This document shows, in pieces, positions 1-6,573 of a stretch of DNA of 8,425 nt. Numbering within the stretch: the first letter of the stretch is position 1; each line of letters starts with the position of its first letter. The notes under the pieces were generated by a model, which was not told the origin of the DNA, made no database searches, and worked only from the letters and a program-made list of their open reading frames with translations. The translations under genes were made by a program, and so were the position numbers. The stretch is from Bacteroidota bacterium (GTDB taxonomy: Bacteria; Bacteroidota; Bacteroidia; M30B66): the NCBI GenBank assembly GCA_020438185.1, contig JAGQVC010000052.1, positions 1 to 8,425 on the forward strand, given 5' to 3'.

Positions 1-425
1 CTGAGATCCCGGTTTGTGATAATTCCTGCAAGTTTCTTTTCGCCGTCAACCACCGGAATTCCGCCGATTTTATTCTCTTTCATCAATTGCAGCGCATCAG
101 CAACCACGGCATCTTCAGGCATGGTTACGGGGTCAATAATCATCCCGCTTTCCGAGCGTTTTACCTTCTTTACCTCGGCAGCCTGACTTTCTATGCTCAT
201 GTTCTTATGCAAAACACCAATTCCGCCTTCCTGAGCTATGGCAATAGCCAGCGCCGATTCCGTAACCGTATCCATTGCAGCAGATACAACAGGAACATTC
301 AATCGGATATTTCGCGAAAACTGGCTGCTAATGTCAACTTCGCGGGGTAAAATTTCTGAGTAGTCAGGGACTAACAGGACATCATCGTATGTTAGTCCTT
401 CAATAAACTGTGGCGTTTTTTCCAT
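1..425 (-). CDS. guaB: IMP dehydrogenase, N-terminal part (gene continues past the left edge)
   Basis: Cytoplasmic enzyme that oxidises IMP to XMP with NAD+, the committed step of GMP synthesis. The first 141 residues are visible and the 3' end lies outside the window. Residues 1-90 match the start of the IMPDH TIM barrel: the opening MEKTPQFIEGLTYDDVLLVP, then VPVVSAAMDTVTE (44-56) and AIAQEGGIGVLHKNM (62-76). From about residue 93 the regulatory CBS region begins (MIIDPVTM, then IGGIPVVDG and GIITNRDL), which is the usual position of the CBS insert. The catalytic Cys loop is beyond the edge. The ATG at 425 gives the family's normal N-terminus. No clear Shine-Dalgarno precedes it, which is common in Bacteroidota. 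It lies on the same strand as, and downstream of, the membrane protein gene, but has its own promoter-like box. The assignment is secure. Confidence 0.97.
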   Translation of the reverse strand, partial: MEKTPQFIEGLTYDDVLLVPDYSEILPREVDISSQFSRNIRLNVPVVSAAMDTVTESALAIAIAQEGGIGVLHKNMSIESQAAEVKKVKRSESGMIIDPVTMPEDAVVADALQLMKENKIGGIPVVDGEKKLAGIITNRDL

Positions 426-460
426 GCAATCGGAAATCGGGTTTATTCCCGAATTGCGCG

Positions 461-468
461 CAAATATA
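461..468 (-). promoter_or_regulatory. Candidate -7 promoter box for guaB
   Basis: On the minus strand this reads TATATTTG, an exact match to the Bacteroidota sigma-A -7 consensus TAnnTTTG. At the 19-bp spacing the -33 position reads TTT instead of TTG. Transcription would start near 455, giving a leader of about 30 nt. That leader contains a small hairpin, TCGGG/CCCGA with a 6-nt loop (437-452), which I regard as weak. The match is seen directly; promoter function is inferred. Confidence 0.6.
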
Positions 469-522
469 CGAATGAATTCGTGGCTAAAAAGCGAATCTTA
501 TTTATGTTTTGTTTAATTATCT

Positions 523-538
523 CCGCGCAACAGCGCGG
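523..538 (-). terminator. Weak candidate hairpin terminator after the membrane protein gene
   Basis: CCGCGC (523-528), loop AACA, GCGCGG (533-538): a 6-bp all-GC stem placed 13 bases past the stop codon of the minus-strand membrane protein gene. On the minus strand the following bases are A-rich and not a U-tract, so this is not a standard intrinsic terminator. It may only protect a 3' end, and read-through into guaB remains possible. Confidence 0.35.
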
Positions 539-551
539 GATGAAAACCCGC

Positions 552-1460
552 TCAGAACATAATGCCGTTGTTCAGGAACAACTTCATCAGAATCAGAACA
601 GCCGCCAGCCCAATCAAAAAACGGTTCTCAATCAATCCGGTTTCGGGCAGCCTGTAAATCATAATCATTTTATTCTTTAGCGCATTAATAAACACCGAAA
701 CAATAACCACGAACATGCTGAATGTGAGCGCCAGATTCAGAATAAAGGAGCCATCAGAAAAATAAATCAGGGTGACAGCAGAGCCAATTAAGTAAGGCAG
801 GAATACAATCTGGAACAGGTAAATAATTCTGTTTTCGTTTTTGAAAACATGCTGCGTTGAATTGGTTAGCTGTACAAAGGGTTTGGCAACAATAGAACCC
901 AGAAAAATCAGCAATAAACTCGCAATAATGGAAGCGATTAACTTACTGAAATCTTCCCAATACATGTAATCGGCAACAATTCCAAGGTAACTCGCATTGA
1001 TTCCCTGAGAACCGGTATTTTTAATTGGCATGAGCACCATCTCAGCACAAACGAAATTGAGAAAGTGCACCCCTAGCCAGAGCCAGAATAGTTTCAGTAT
1101 GCCCGGTCGCTTGCGATACAGTTTCTGAATAATCAGGGCAATAATGCCTACTACCAGGCAAAAAATTGGGCCGGAAATAAAAGTTTTAATTACCGATTCA
1201 ATGGTCCACAAGTCATAATTCTGAGTGAACTCAACCTTGAAAAAGAAAAGCTTGTAGAAAAGGTGATAACGTTTCGCAAAAAGCGCGGTAACAACGTTAA
1301 AGCTCACATATGCAATCGTAAATGCAGCCAGATAGGCTATCGCAGAATTAATGATGCGGTTGTTTCTTTCCTGTTCACCGATATTGCCTCTGCTCGAGAT
1401 CTTCTCAGTGAAATCAAGATTCCGCTCCTTATCAACCTGTTGGGTCGCCCTGCTGCTCAT
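552..1460 (-). CDS. Uncharacterised multi-pass inner-membrane protein (about 7 helices)
   Basis: A 302-residue integral membrane protein that I do not recognise. A charged, polar N-terminal stretch of about 34 residues (rich in R, K, E, Q) is followed by about seven hydrophobic segments, near residues 36-60, 91-113, 121-144, 172-192, 211-234, 238-261 and 279-297. Helix 3 contains polar residues (WLWLGVHFLNFVCAEMVL, with H132, N135, C138 and E140), and a loop with NTGSQG and DYMYWED follows. These are the best candidates for a functional site. No signal peptide, ATPase, protease or transporter motif is evident. I chose the ATG at 1460; the frame stays open upstream, with further ATGs at 1514 and 1580. 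The 1460 start is preferred because the promoter box at 1466-1473 lies just before it and the upstream residues look unlike a protein N-terminus. It is divergent from the foldase operon and upstream of guaB. That it is a real gene is likely from its length and consistent helix pattern; its function is unknown. Confidence 0.8.
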   Translation of the reverse strand: MSSRATQQVDKERNLDFTEKISSRGNIGEQERNNRIINSAIAYLAAFTIAYVSFNVVTALFAKRYHLFYKLFFFKVEFTQNYDLWTIESVIKTFISGPIFCLVVGIIALIIQKLYRKRPGILKLFWLWLGVHFLNFVCAEMVLMPIKNTGSQGINASYLGIVADYMYWEDFSKLIASIIASLLLIFLGSIVAKPFVQLTNSTQHVFKNENRIIYLFQIVFLPYLIGSAVTLIYFSDGSFILNLALTFSMFVVIVSVFINALKNKMIMIYRLPETGLIENRFLIGLAAVLILMKLFLNNGIMF

Positions 1461-1465
1461 CGGTG

Positions 1466-1473
1466 CAAATATA
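1466..1473 (-). promoter_or_regulatory. Candidate -7 promoter box for the membrane protein gene
   Basis: The minus strand reads TATATTTG followed by CACCG and then the ATG at 1460. It is an exact TAnnTTTG match and is identical to the guaB box. The -33 position at 19-bp spacing reads TTC, not TTG. Because only five bases separate the box from the ATG, the start of transcription would fall at or very near the start codon, so the mRNA would be leaderless or nearly so. Confidence 0.5.
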
Positions 1474-1575
1474 TCTGATTTTCTTTCCTTGTGAACATAG
1501 CTGTTAATACCCATAAACGTGTGTAGTCTAATCCCACTGTGCGAATTGGAAAGGCAAATGCAAATATTGATAAGA

Positions 1576-1601
1576 AACACATTTTGGGTTGAATATGTGT
1601 T
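1576..1601. promoter_or_regulatory. Operator-like 26-bp dyad in the divergent intergenic region
   Basis: The left arm AACACATTTT (1576-1585) and right arm AATATGTGTT (1592-1601) are reverse complements at 9 of 10 positions, around a 6-bp centre. The outer seven bases of each arm match perfectly. The dyad covers the putative -33 TTG (1589-1591) of the foldase promoter, a placement expected for a repressor site. No regulator gene is visible in the window. Function is inferred. Confidence 0.35.
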
Positions 1602-1619
1602 GTGCTTAGACTATTTTCG
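1589..1619 (+). promoter_or_regulatory. Candidate promoter of the foldase operon
   Basis: A -33 TTG at 1589-1591 and a -7-like TATTTTCG at 1612-1619 (one mismatch to TAnnTTTG) are separated by 20 bp, one more than the usual Bacteroidota spacing. Transcription would start near 1625, about 20 nt before the ATG at 1645. Moderate support from motif and position only. Confidence 0.45.
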
Positions 1620-1644
1620 CACGCTCAATAAATTATTAGGAAAA

Positions 1645-3654
1645 ATGCGGTTAAAACACATTTTGTTGCTCGCAGGAATAGGCTCAATGCTTACCGTCTC
1701 TGCTCAAATGCACAAAAAAAGCACTGTTATCTCCAATCAAACAGTTTACGATTCAAGCCTCACCGATCCAATTCTGCTCAGAGTTGGTGGTGACGGGGTA
1801 ACAAAATCGGAATTCGAGGCGATTTATCATAAAAACAATAACAAGGAAGAATTAACCCGGGAAGATTTGAATGAGTACCTGGGCCTGTTCATCAATTTTA
1901 AGTTGAAAGTAAAAGCTGCCCGCGAAGAGGGAAAAGATACTTTATCAGCTTTTAAGAATGAACTAAAAGGGTATCGTCGTCAGCTTGCACAGCCTTACCT
2001 TACTGATAAGGATGTGAATGAAAAGCTCATCGAAGAAGCATATGATCGCATGAAAACAGATATTCGTGCAAGCCATATCCTGTTCATGCTTTCTCCGGAT
2101 GCTTTGCCAAAGGACACCTTGGCAGTATATAATAAAGCACTTTCGGTGCGTGAAAAACTGCTTAAAGGCGAAGACTTCGAAACTATGGCGCGCAAATACT
2201 CCGAAGACCCTTCCGCCACACAGAATGGCGGGGACCTGGGCTATTTCACTTCAATGATGATGGTTTACCCTTTCGAGACTGCCGCATACAATACCAAAGT
2301 GGGTGAAATCAGTATGCCGGTTCGTACTCGTTTTGGCTACCACCTGGTAAAGGTTACCGACAAGCGTCCAAACCAGGGTCAGGTGCGGGTAGCACATATT
2401 ATGGTTAAAGTAAATGAGAAGGACAACGATACAACCATTGCCAAAGCTGAAAGTAAAATCAACGAAATCTACAGTAAACTTAAAGCGGGCGAAGACTTCG
2501 GCTTGCTTGCAAGCCAGTTCTCAGATGACAGAACTTCAGGTAAAAATGGAGGTCAGCTTCCCTGGTTCGGTACCGGGAAAATGGTTCCGGAATTCGAAAA
2601 AATAGCTTTCGCGCTTTCCAAAGAGGGAGATTTAAGTAAACCATTCAGGAGCTCTTACGGATGGCACGTTGTAAAATTGCTGGAGAAAAAAGGTCAACCA
2701 TCTTTCGATGAAATGAAAGCCGAACTCAAGCAAAAAGTTGCCAAGGATTCCCGCTCCGAAGTAAGCAAGGATGCTGTGATTGCCAGAATTAAGAAGGAAA
2801 ATAATTTCAGTGAAGATTACAAAGCATTGGAACAACTCATCGCAAAGGTTGATACCAATTACCTGAATGGAACATGGAAGTCAGCAACAGCTGAGAGTAT
2901 GAATAAAAAGCTTTTCCAGCTTGGCGCTGAGGTAACTACACAGAAGGATTTTGCCGAGTTTCTTGGACAGAATCAAACCAAACAGGCTAAAGATCAAAAA
3001 GTGGAAGCCTTGGTTAGAAAAGCATATGAATACTACAAGGAACAGCAAATAATTGCATACGAAGATGCTCGCCTCGAGCAGAAATATCCCGAATTCAGAC
3101 TCCTCATGCAGGAATATCGGGATGGAATTCTCTTGTTCGAAATCACCGATGAGAATGTTTGGTCAAAGGCTCTGAAAGACACCGCTGGTCTTGAAGGATT
3201 TTACGAGAAGAACAAGAATAATTACATGTGGGATACCCGTGTGGATGCAGTAATTTATAAGGCCGCAGACGCCAAAGTGGCAAAAGCCGCAAGAAAGCTT
3301 GTAGCGAAGAGGGAATCTAAAAACATGTCGGTTGAAGAAATTAAGAATAAAATCAATAAAAAGTCGCAGCTGAATCTGCAGACCGAAGACGGTCGGTTTG
3401 TTAAAGGCGAAAACGAAACAGTTGATGCCGTTGAATGGAAGAAAGGCCTGTCGGCCGATAAAATTAACGAAGATGGCACGATAACATTTGTTGAAATTAC
3501 CGATGTAGTTGCACCAACTCCAAAAAGCATTTCAGAGGCACGTGGGCTAATAACCGCAGATTACCAGAATTTCCTCGAGCAGGAGTGGATTAAGGCTCTC
3601 AAGGAGAAATACGAAGTAGAGATTTACAAGGACGTTCTCGAAACCGTAAAATAA
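1645..3654 (+). CDS. Secreted peptidyl-prolyl cis-trans isomerase with two parvulin (PpiC-type) domains
   Basis: A periplasmic foldase of 669 residues, expected to isomerise Xaa-Pro bonds and chaperone envelope proteins. Residues 1-20 form a signal peptide with probable cleavage at VSA|Q. A SurA-like N-terminal segment follows (ILLRVGGDGVTKSEFE near 45-58), then parvulin domain 1 (about 137-239: ASHILF, NGGDLGYF, FGYH) and parvulin domain 2 (about 245-350: VAHIM, NGGQLPWF, YGWH). Both domains keep the two conserved histidines (H144/H233 and H251/H341), so both look catalytically competent. The remaining 320 residues are charged and probably helical, without a domain I can name. I chose the ATG at 1645, not the in-frame ATG at 1519, because it starts exactly at the signal peptide and has AGG four bases upstream. 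It is the first gene of the envelope-folding run, and a terminator follows it. It belongs to the SurA/PpiC family, but no precise symbol is justified. Confidence 0.93.
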   Translation: MRLKHILLLAGIGSMLTVSAQMHKKSTVISNQTVYDSSLTDPILLRVGGDGVTKSEFEAIYHKNNNKEELTREDLNEYLGLFINFKLKVKAAREEGKDTLSAFKNELKGYRRQLAQPYLTDKDVNEKLIEEAYDRMKTDIRASHILFMLSPDALPKDTLAVYNKALSVREKLLKGEDFETMARKYSEDPSATQNGGDLGYFTSMMMVYPFETAAYNTKVGEISMPVRTRFGYHLVKVTDKRPNQGQVRVAHIMVKVNEKDNDTTIAKAESKINEIYSKLKAGEDFGLLASQFSDDRTSGKNGGQLPWFGTGKMVPEFEKIAFALSKEGDLSKPFRSSYGWHVVKLLEKKGQPSFDEMKAELKQKVAKDSRSEVSKDAVIARIKKENNFSEDYKALEQLIAKVDTNYLNGTWKSATAESMNKKLFQLGAEVTTQKDFAEFLGQNQTKQAKDQKVEALVRKAYEYYKEQQIIAYEDARLEQKYPEFRLLMQEYRDGILLFEITDENVWSKALKDTAGLEGFYEKNKNNYMWDTRVDAVIYKAADAKVAKAARKLVAKRESKNMSVEEIKNKINKKSQLNLQTEDGRFVKGENETVDAVEWKKGLSADKINEDGTITFVEITDVVAPTPKSISEARGLITADYQNFLEQEWIKALKEKYEVEIYKDVLETVK

Positions 3655-3672
3655 TTGACATATTTGTCGGAG

Positions 3673-3708
3673 AAAGTCCGTACGGTCACACCCGGACGGA
3701 CTTTTTTT
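3673..3708 (+). terminator. Intrinsic terminator after the two-parvulin foldase gene
   Basis: The 9-bp perfect stem AAAGTCCGT (3673-3681) and ACGGACTTT (3696-3704) has a 14-nt loop and runs into seven Ts (3702-3708). It begins 18 bases past the foldase stop codon. It sits only 14 bases before the next ATG, so it either separates the foldase from the downstream genes or attenuates them. Confidence 0.85.
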
Positions 3709-3722
3709 GCTTAATAATCCTG

Positions 3723-4586
3723 ATGAAATCAGCAGCGGTATTTCGAAACAGCATCATTATTTTTCTTGCATTTTTTGCTGCAAGTTCATGCTCTTCTGAT
3801 GACAGGAAGCAGGATGCCGTTGCGCGGGTTTATGATACCTATTTAAGCCGTCAGGAATTGCAGCGTGCAATACCATTTGGATTAAAGGGCGACGACAGTG
3901 CGGGGTTTGCAGACGAGTACATAAATCAGTGGGTTCGTCGAAATTTGGTCTTACACAGGGCTGAACTCAATCTTCGCGATGAAGAAAAAGATGTTGCCCA
4001 GCAGCTCGAGGATTACAGACAATCCTTAATTATTTTCGCTTACGAACGTGAGCTTGTCAAGCAAAAGCTGGATACTGTAGTAACCGAAGCAGAAATTGCA
4101 GATTACTATGAAAAGCATCCGAATAATTTTGAATTAAAAAGTAACATCATTCGCCTTCAGTACATCAAAGTACCGTTGAAAACCCCCAATATTGACAAAG
4201 CCAGAAAATGGTTTCGCTCGGAAAAGTCCGAAGACCGGGAAAAACTGGAGCAATTTGCCCGGTTATATGCCGTTAATTCCCTGCTCGACGATAGCAATTG
4301 GCTTCTTCTTGAAGATGTTACCAAAGAAATTCCTCTGAGTGATGATATCATCGGCTCATCCACACGTTTGCCTGTGATTATTGAACCGGAAGATGATAAA
4401 TTCAGGTATCTTGTCAGGGTAAGCGGCTTTATGGTTAAAGACAGTCAGGCACCACTGGAATTTGAAGTCACAACGATTAAAAATATTATTCTCAACAAAC
4501 GTAAAATCATGCTCATTGAGAAAATGCAGGATGATGCTTTTAGCGATGCCTTGAATGAAAAAGATATTGAATTTTATAAAAATTAA
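3723..4586 (+). CDS. SurA-like lipoprotein without a parvulin domain
   Basis: A 287-residue predicted lipoprotein. A basic n-region and hydrophobic core (IIIFLAFFAASSC) end in a lipobox with Cys23 as the lipidated residue. The mature end reads CSSDDRK. After it come VARVYDTYLSRQEL (about 33-46), which resembles the SurA/PpiC N-terminal segment, and helical, charged stretches including VVTEAEIADYYEKHPNNF (about 119-136), typical of the region before a parvulin domain. No recognisable parvulin domain (no HIL...GG...FGYH pattern) follows. It is therefore likely a chaperone-like partner, not an isomerase. It sits between two parvulin foldases and overlaps surA by 32 bp, implying joint expression. 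The ATG at 3723 begins the signal peptide directly; no clear Shine-Dalgarno is present. It is often hard to assign by similarity; my family placement is inference from layout and motifs. Confidence 0.85.
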   Translation: MKSAAVFRNSIIIFLAFFAASSCSSDDRKQDAVARVYDTYLSRQELQRAIPFGLKGDDSAGFADEYINQWVRRNLVLHRAELNLRDEEKDVAQQLEDYRQSLIIFAYERELVKQKLDTVVTEAEIADYYEKHPNNFELKSNIIRLQYIKVPLKTPNIDKARKWFRSEKSEDREKLEQFARLYAVNSLLDDSNWLLLEDVTKEIPLSDDIIGSSTRLPVIIEPEDDKFRYLVRVSGFMVKDSQAPLEFEVTTIKNIILNKRKIMLIEKMQDDAFSDALNEKDIEFYKN

Positions 4587-5922
4587 GTCTCGGTTTCTAA
4601 TTGCCGGGCTATTGTGCATTTCGGCTTCGCCGGGATGGAGCCAGCCTGTAACCGTTGATAAAATTGTAGCAGTAGTAGGCGATAAGCCGATTCTGCTTTC
4701 CGACATCGAAGCTCAGGCATACCAGATTGAATCACAAAGCGGGGTTAAAGATCCTGATTTGAGATGTCGCATTCTTGAAGAAACAGTCATTCAGAAATTA
4801 CTCATGAACCAGGCAGAAAAGGATTCTGTTACTGTGGGTGATGATTTGGTCGACAATGAATTAAATAAGAAAATCAGATTCTTCGTTTCTCAGATTGGTT
4901 CAGTTGAGCAACTCGAAGCTTATCTTGGTAAAAGTATAACAGAAATTAAGGAAGAATTCAGGGAAAGAATTCGTGAACAACTTACCGTGCAGCAAATGCA
5001 ATCAAAAATTGCAGGCGAAGTCAAGGTGTCTCCATCCGAAGTAAAGGCATTTTTCAATACCATTCCGGCCGACTCGGTTCCCTTTATAGAAAGTGAGGTT
5101 AAAGTTGCACAACTTCTATCCAAACCTTCTATTAGTCTGGCAGAGAAAGACAGGGTTAGGGCTGAGCTGGCCGAAATAAAGCAGAAAATTCTTTCCGGCA
5201 AAAGCTTCGCTTCGATGGCGGCATTTTATAGTCAGGATGCTGTTTCAGCCGCCAAAGGCGGCGAACTGGGTTTTGTTAATCGTGGTGACCTGGTGCCTGA
5301 ATTTGAAGCTGCAGCATTTGCACTCAAAGGCACCGAAATTTCAGATATCGTTGAAACCATGTATGGCTTCCATATCATTCAGCTCATCGAACGAAGAGGT
5401 GAAATGATAAACGTCCGTCACATTTTATTATCACCAAAAGCCTCTCCCGAAGAACTTGAAAAATGCAGGCTTCGCCTGGATAGCATTCAGCAGGCTATAC
5501 GACTTGGTGAAATAAGCTTTGATGAGGCAGCCGCAAAGTTTTCTGACGATGATGACACAAAGAATAACGGTGGCTTACTAATCAATCCTGCAAGCGGATC
5601 CAATTCATGGGAAGTTTCACAACTGGACCAGAGCGTCTTTTTTGCCATCGATAAATTAAAGGTTGGCGAGATGTCAGACCCGGTTCCCCTGCGCGAAGGA
5701 GAGAAAAAAACAGCATATCGCGTACTCATGCTCAAAGAAAGAACGGAACCTCATAAGGCCAATCTGAAAGATGATTACCAGCGTATTCTTCAGGCAGCCG
5801 AAGCTGCTAAAAGAGAAAAACTGGTTAATGAATGGATTCACCGAAAAAGACAGGGATTTTTCATTAACATTGACCCGCTTTACGATAATTGTGTATTCGA
5901 AAACGATTGGAAACAACCATAA
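4555..5922 (+). CDS. surA: SurA-type periplasmic chaperone / peptidyl-prolyl isomerase
   Basis: A 455-residue periplasmic protein expected to escort unfolded outer-membrane proteins to the BAM complex. A signal peptide (1-29, cleavage near GWS|Q) precedes the SurA N-domain, which opens with VDKIVAVVGDKPILLSDIE (34-52) and continues in helices to about 170. Parvulin-like domain 1 spans about 180-280 (VAQLL, GGELGFVNRGDLVPEF, YGFH). Domain 2 spans about 285-395 (VRHILL, NNGGLL, then YRVLML), and a C-terminal helix follows. Domain 1 has Gln186 where a histidine is usual, and domain 2 has Arg389 where the second histidine is usual. The chaperone function is therefore likely, while isomerase activity is uncertain. 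The length and domain order fit SurA (E. coli about 430). The start at 4555 lies inside the preceding gene, and the 15 bases to moxR suggest one transcript. Cys21 is not in a valid lipobox, so this is not a lipoprotein. Confidence 0.93.
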   Translation: MKKILNFIKIKSRFLIAGLLCISASPGWSQPVTVDKIVAVVGDKPILLSDIEAQAYQIESQSGVKDPDLRCRILEETVIQKLLMNQAEKDSVTVGDDLVDNELNKKIRFFVSQIGSVEQLEAYLGKSITEIKEEFRERIREQLTVQQMQSKIAGEVKVSPSEVKAFFNTIPADSVPFIESEVKVAQLLSKPSISLAEKDRVRAELAEIKQKILSGKSFASMAAFYSQDAVSAAKGGELGFVNRGDLVPEFEAAAFALKGTEISDIVETMYGFHIIQLIERRGEMINVRHILLSPKASPEELEKCRLRLDSIQQAIRLGEISFDEAAAKFSDDDDTKNNGGLLINPASGSNSWEVSQLDQSVFFAIDKLKVGEMSDPVPLREGEKKTAYRVLMLKERTEPHKANLKDDYQRILQAAEAAKREKLVNEWIHRKRQGFFINIDPLYDNCVFENDWKQP

Positions 5923-5937
5923 AGAATTTGTAAAAAT

Positions 5938-6573
5938 ATGCAGCAGTTTAAATCTGATTCAGAAGCTATCGATAGTCTGAAAGATGCCTACTCAAGGCTC
6001 AATTCCGAAATCGGGCGCGTGGTTATCGGTCAGGAAGAAGTAGTTAAAGACGTTATTATTTCGATTTTCAGCAGAGGACATTGCCTGCTTGTTGGTGTTC
6101 CTGGTTTGGCCAAAACACTTTTGGTAACAACCATTTCAAAGGTTCTCGGACTCGAATACAACAGGATTCAGTTTACGCCCGATCTTATGCCTTCCGATAT
6201 AATTGGTACTGAGATACTGGACGAAAACAGACATTTCAAGTTCATAAAAGGACCTTTGTTCGCTAACATAATCCTGGCGGATGAGATAAACAGAACTCCC
6301 CCAAAAACTCAGGCAGCTTTACTCGAAGCAATGCAGGAGAAAGCTATTACTGCTGCAGGTAAAAGATACGAGCTTGGGCAGCCTTTTTTCGTACTTGCAA
6401 CGCAAAATCCTATCGAGCAGGAGGGAACCTATCCCTTACCTGAAGCACAGCTTGACCGCTTTATGTTTAATATCTGGGTGGACTATCCTTCGTATGAAAA
6501 TGAGCTTAAAGTGGTTAAAAGCACTACTTCTGATGAAGTGACAACGCTTAATCCGGTGCTCTCGGCAGAATAA
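5938..6573 (+). CDS. moxR: MoxR-family AAA+ ATPase, N-terminal ATPase part (gene interrupted by in-frame TAA)
   Basis: Cytoplasmic MoxR-type AAA+ ATPase, a family thought to act as chaperones that remodel or insert cofactors into partners, often with von Willebrand A-domain proteins. The visible 211 residues hold the nucleotide-binding core: Walker A GVPGLAKT (53-60), Walker B IILADE (111-116), sensor 1 ATQNP (154-158) and the arginine finger in EAQLDRF (R174). The reading frame then meets TAA at 6571-6573, where relatives would be expected to continue with an acidic residue (SAE-E-ILxxQ; GAA to TAA is one base change). The same frame continues with the missing C-terminal lid, so an intact gene would encode about 322 residues, normal for MoxR. 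Without the lid and sensor 2 this product is unlikely to work as an ATPase. It begins 15 bases after surA and is probably the last gene of the operon. Confidence 0.9.
   Translation: MQQFKSDSEAIDSLKDAYSRLNSEIGRVVIGQEEVVKDVIISIFSRGHCLLVGVPGLAKTLLVTTISKVLGLEYNRIQFTPDLMPSDIIGTEILDENRHFKFIKGPLFANIILADEINRTPPKTQAALLEAMQEKAITAAGKRYELGQPFFVLATQNPIEQEGTYPLPEAQLDRFMFNIWVDYPSYENELKVVKSTTSDEVTTLNPVLSAE

Noticed and set aside
437..452. Small TCGGG/CCCGA hairpin in the guaB leader as a riboswitch
   Set aside because: A 5-bp stem in a leader of about 30 nt is too short for any known purine riboswitch.
1519..1644. Upstream extension of the foldase reading frame to the ATG at 1519
   Set aside because: It would place 42 residues in front of a clean signal peptide and covers the promoter-like and dyad sequences.
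2166..2500. Repeated GGCGAAGACTTCG in the foldase gene (near 2167 and 2488)
   Set aside because: Both copies encode the same GEDF motif in the two parvulin domains, so this reflects domain duplication or constraint and not a separate DNA element.
3655..3666. TTGACATATTTG after the foldase stop as a promoter
   Set aside because: The TTG and the near-consensus -7 box are only a few bases apart instead of about 19, and a start here would run straight into the terminator.
4356..4706. Open frame of 116 codons on the minus strand across the lipoprotein/surA junction
   Set aside because: It is antisense to two well-supported genes, and its product shows no recognisable domain.
5248..5262. GCCGCC-AAA-GGCGGC hairpin in surA
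   Set aside because: It lies inside the coding sequence for the conserved parvulin AAKGGE stretch, has no U-tract, and is explained by Ala/Gly codon choice.
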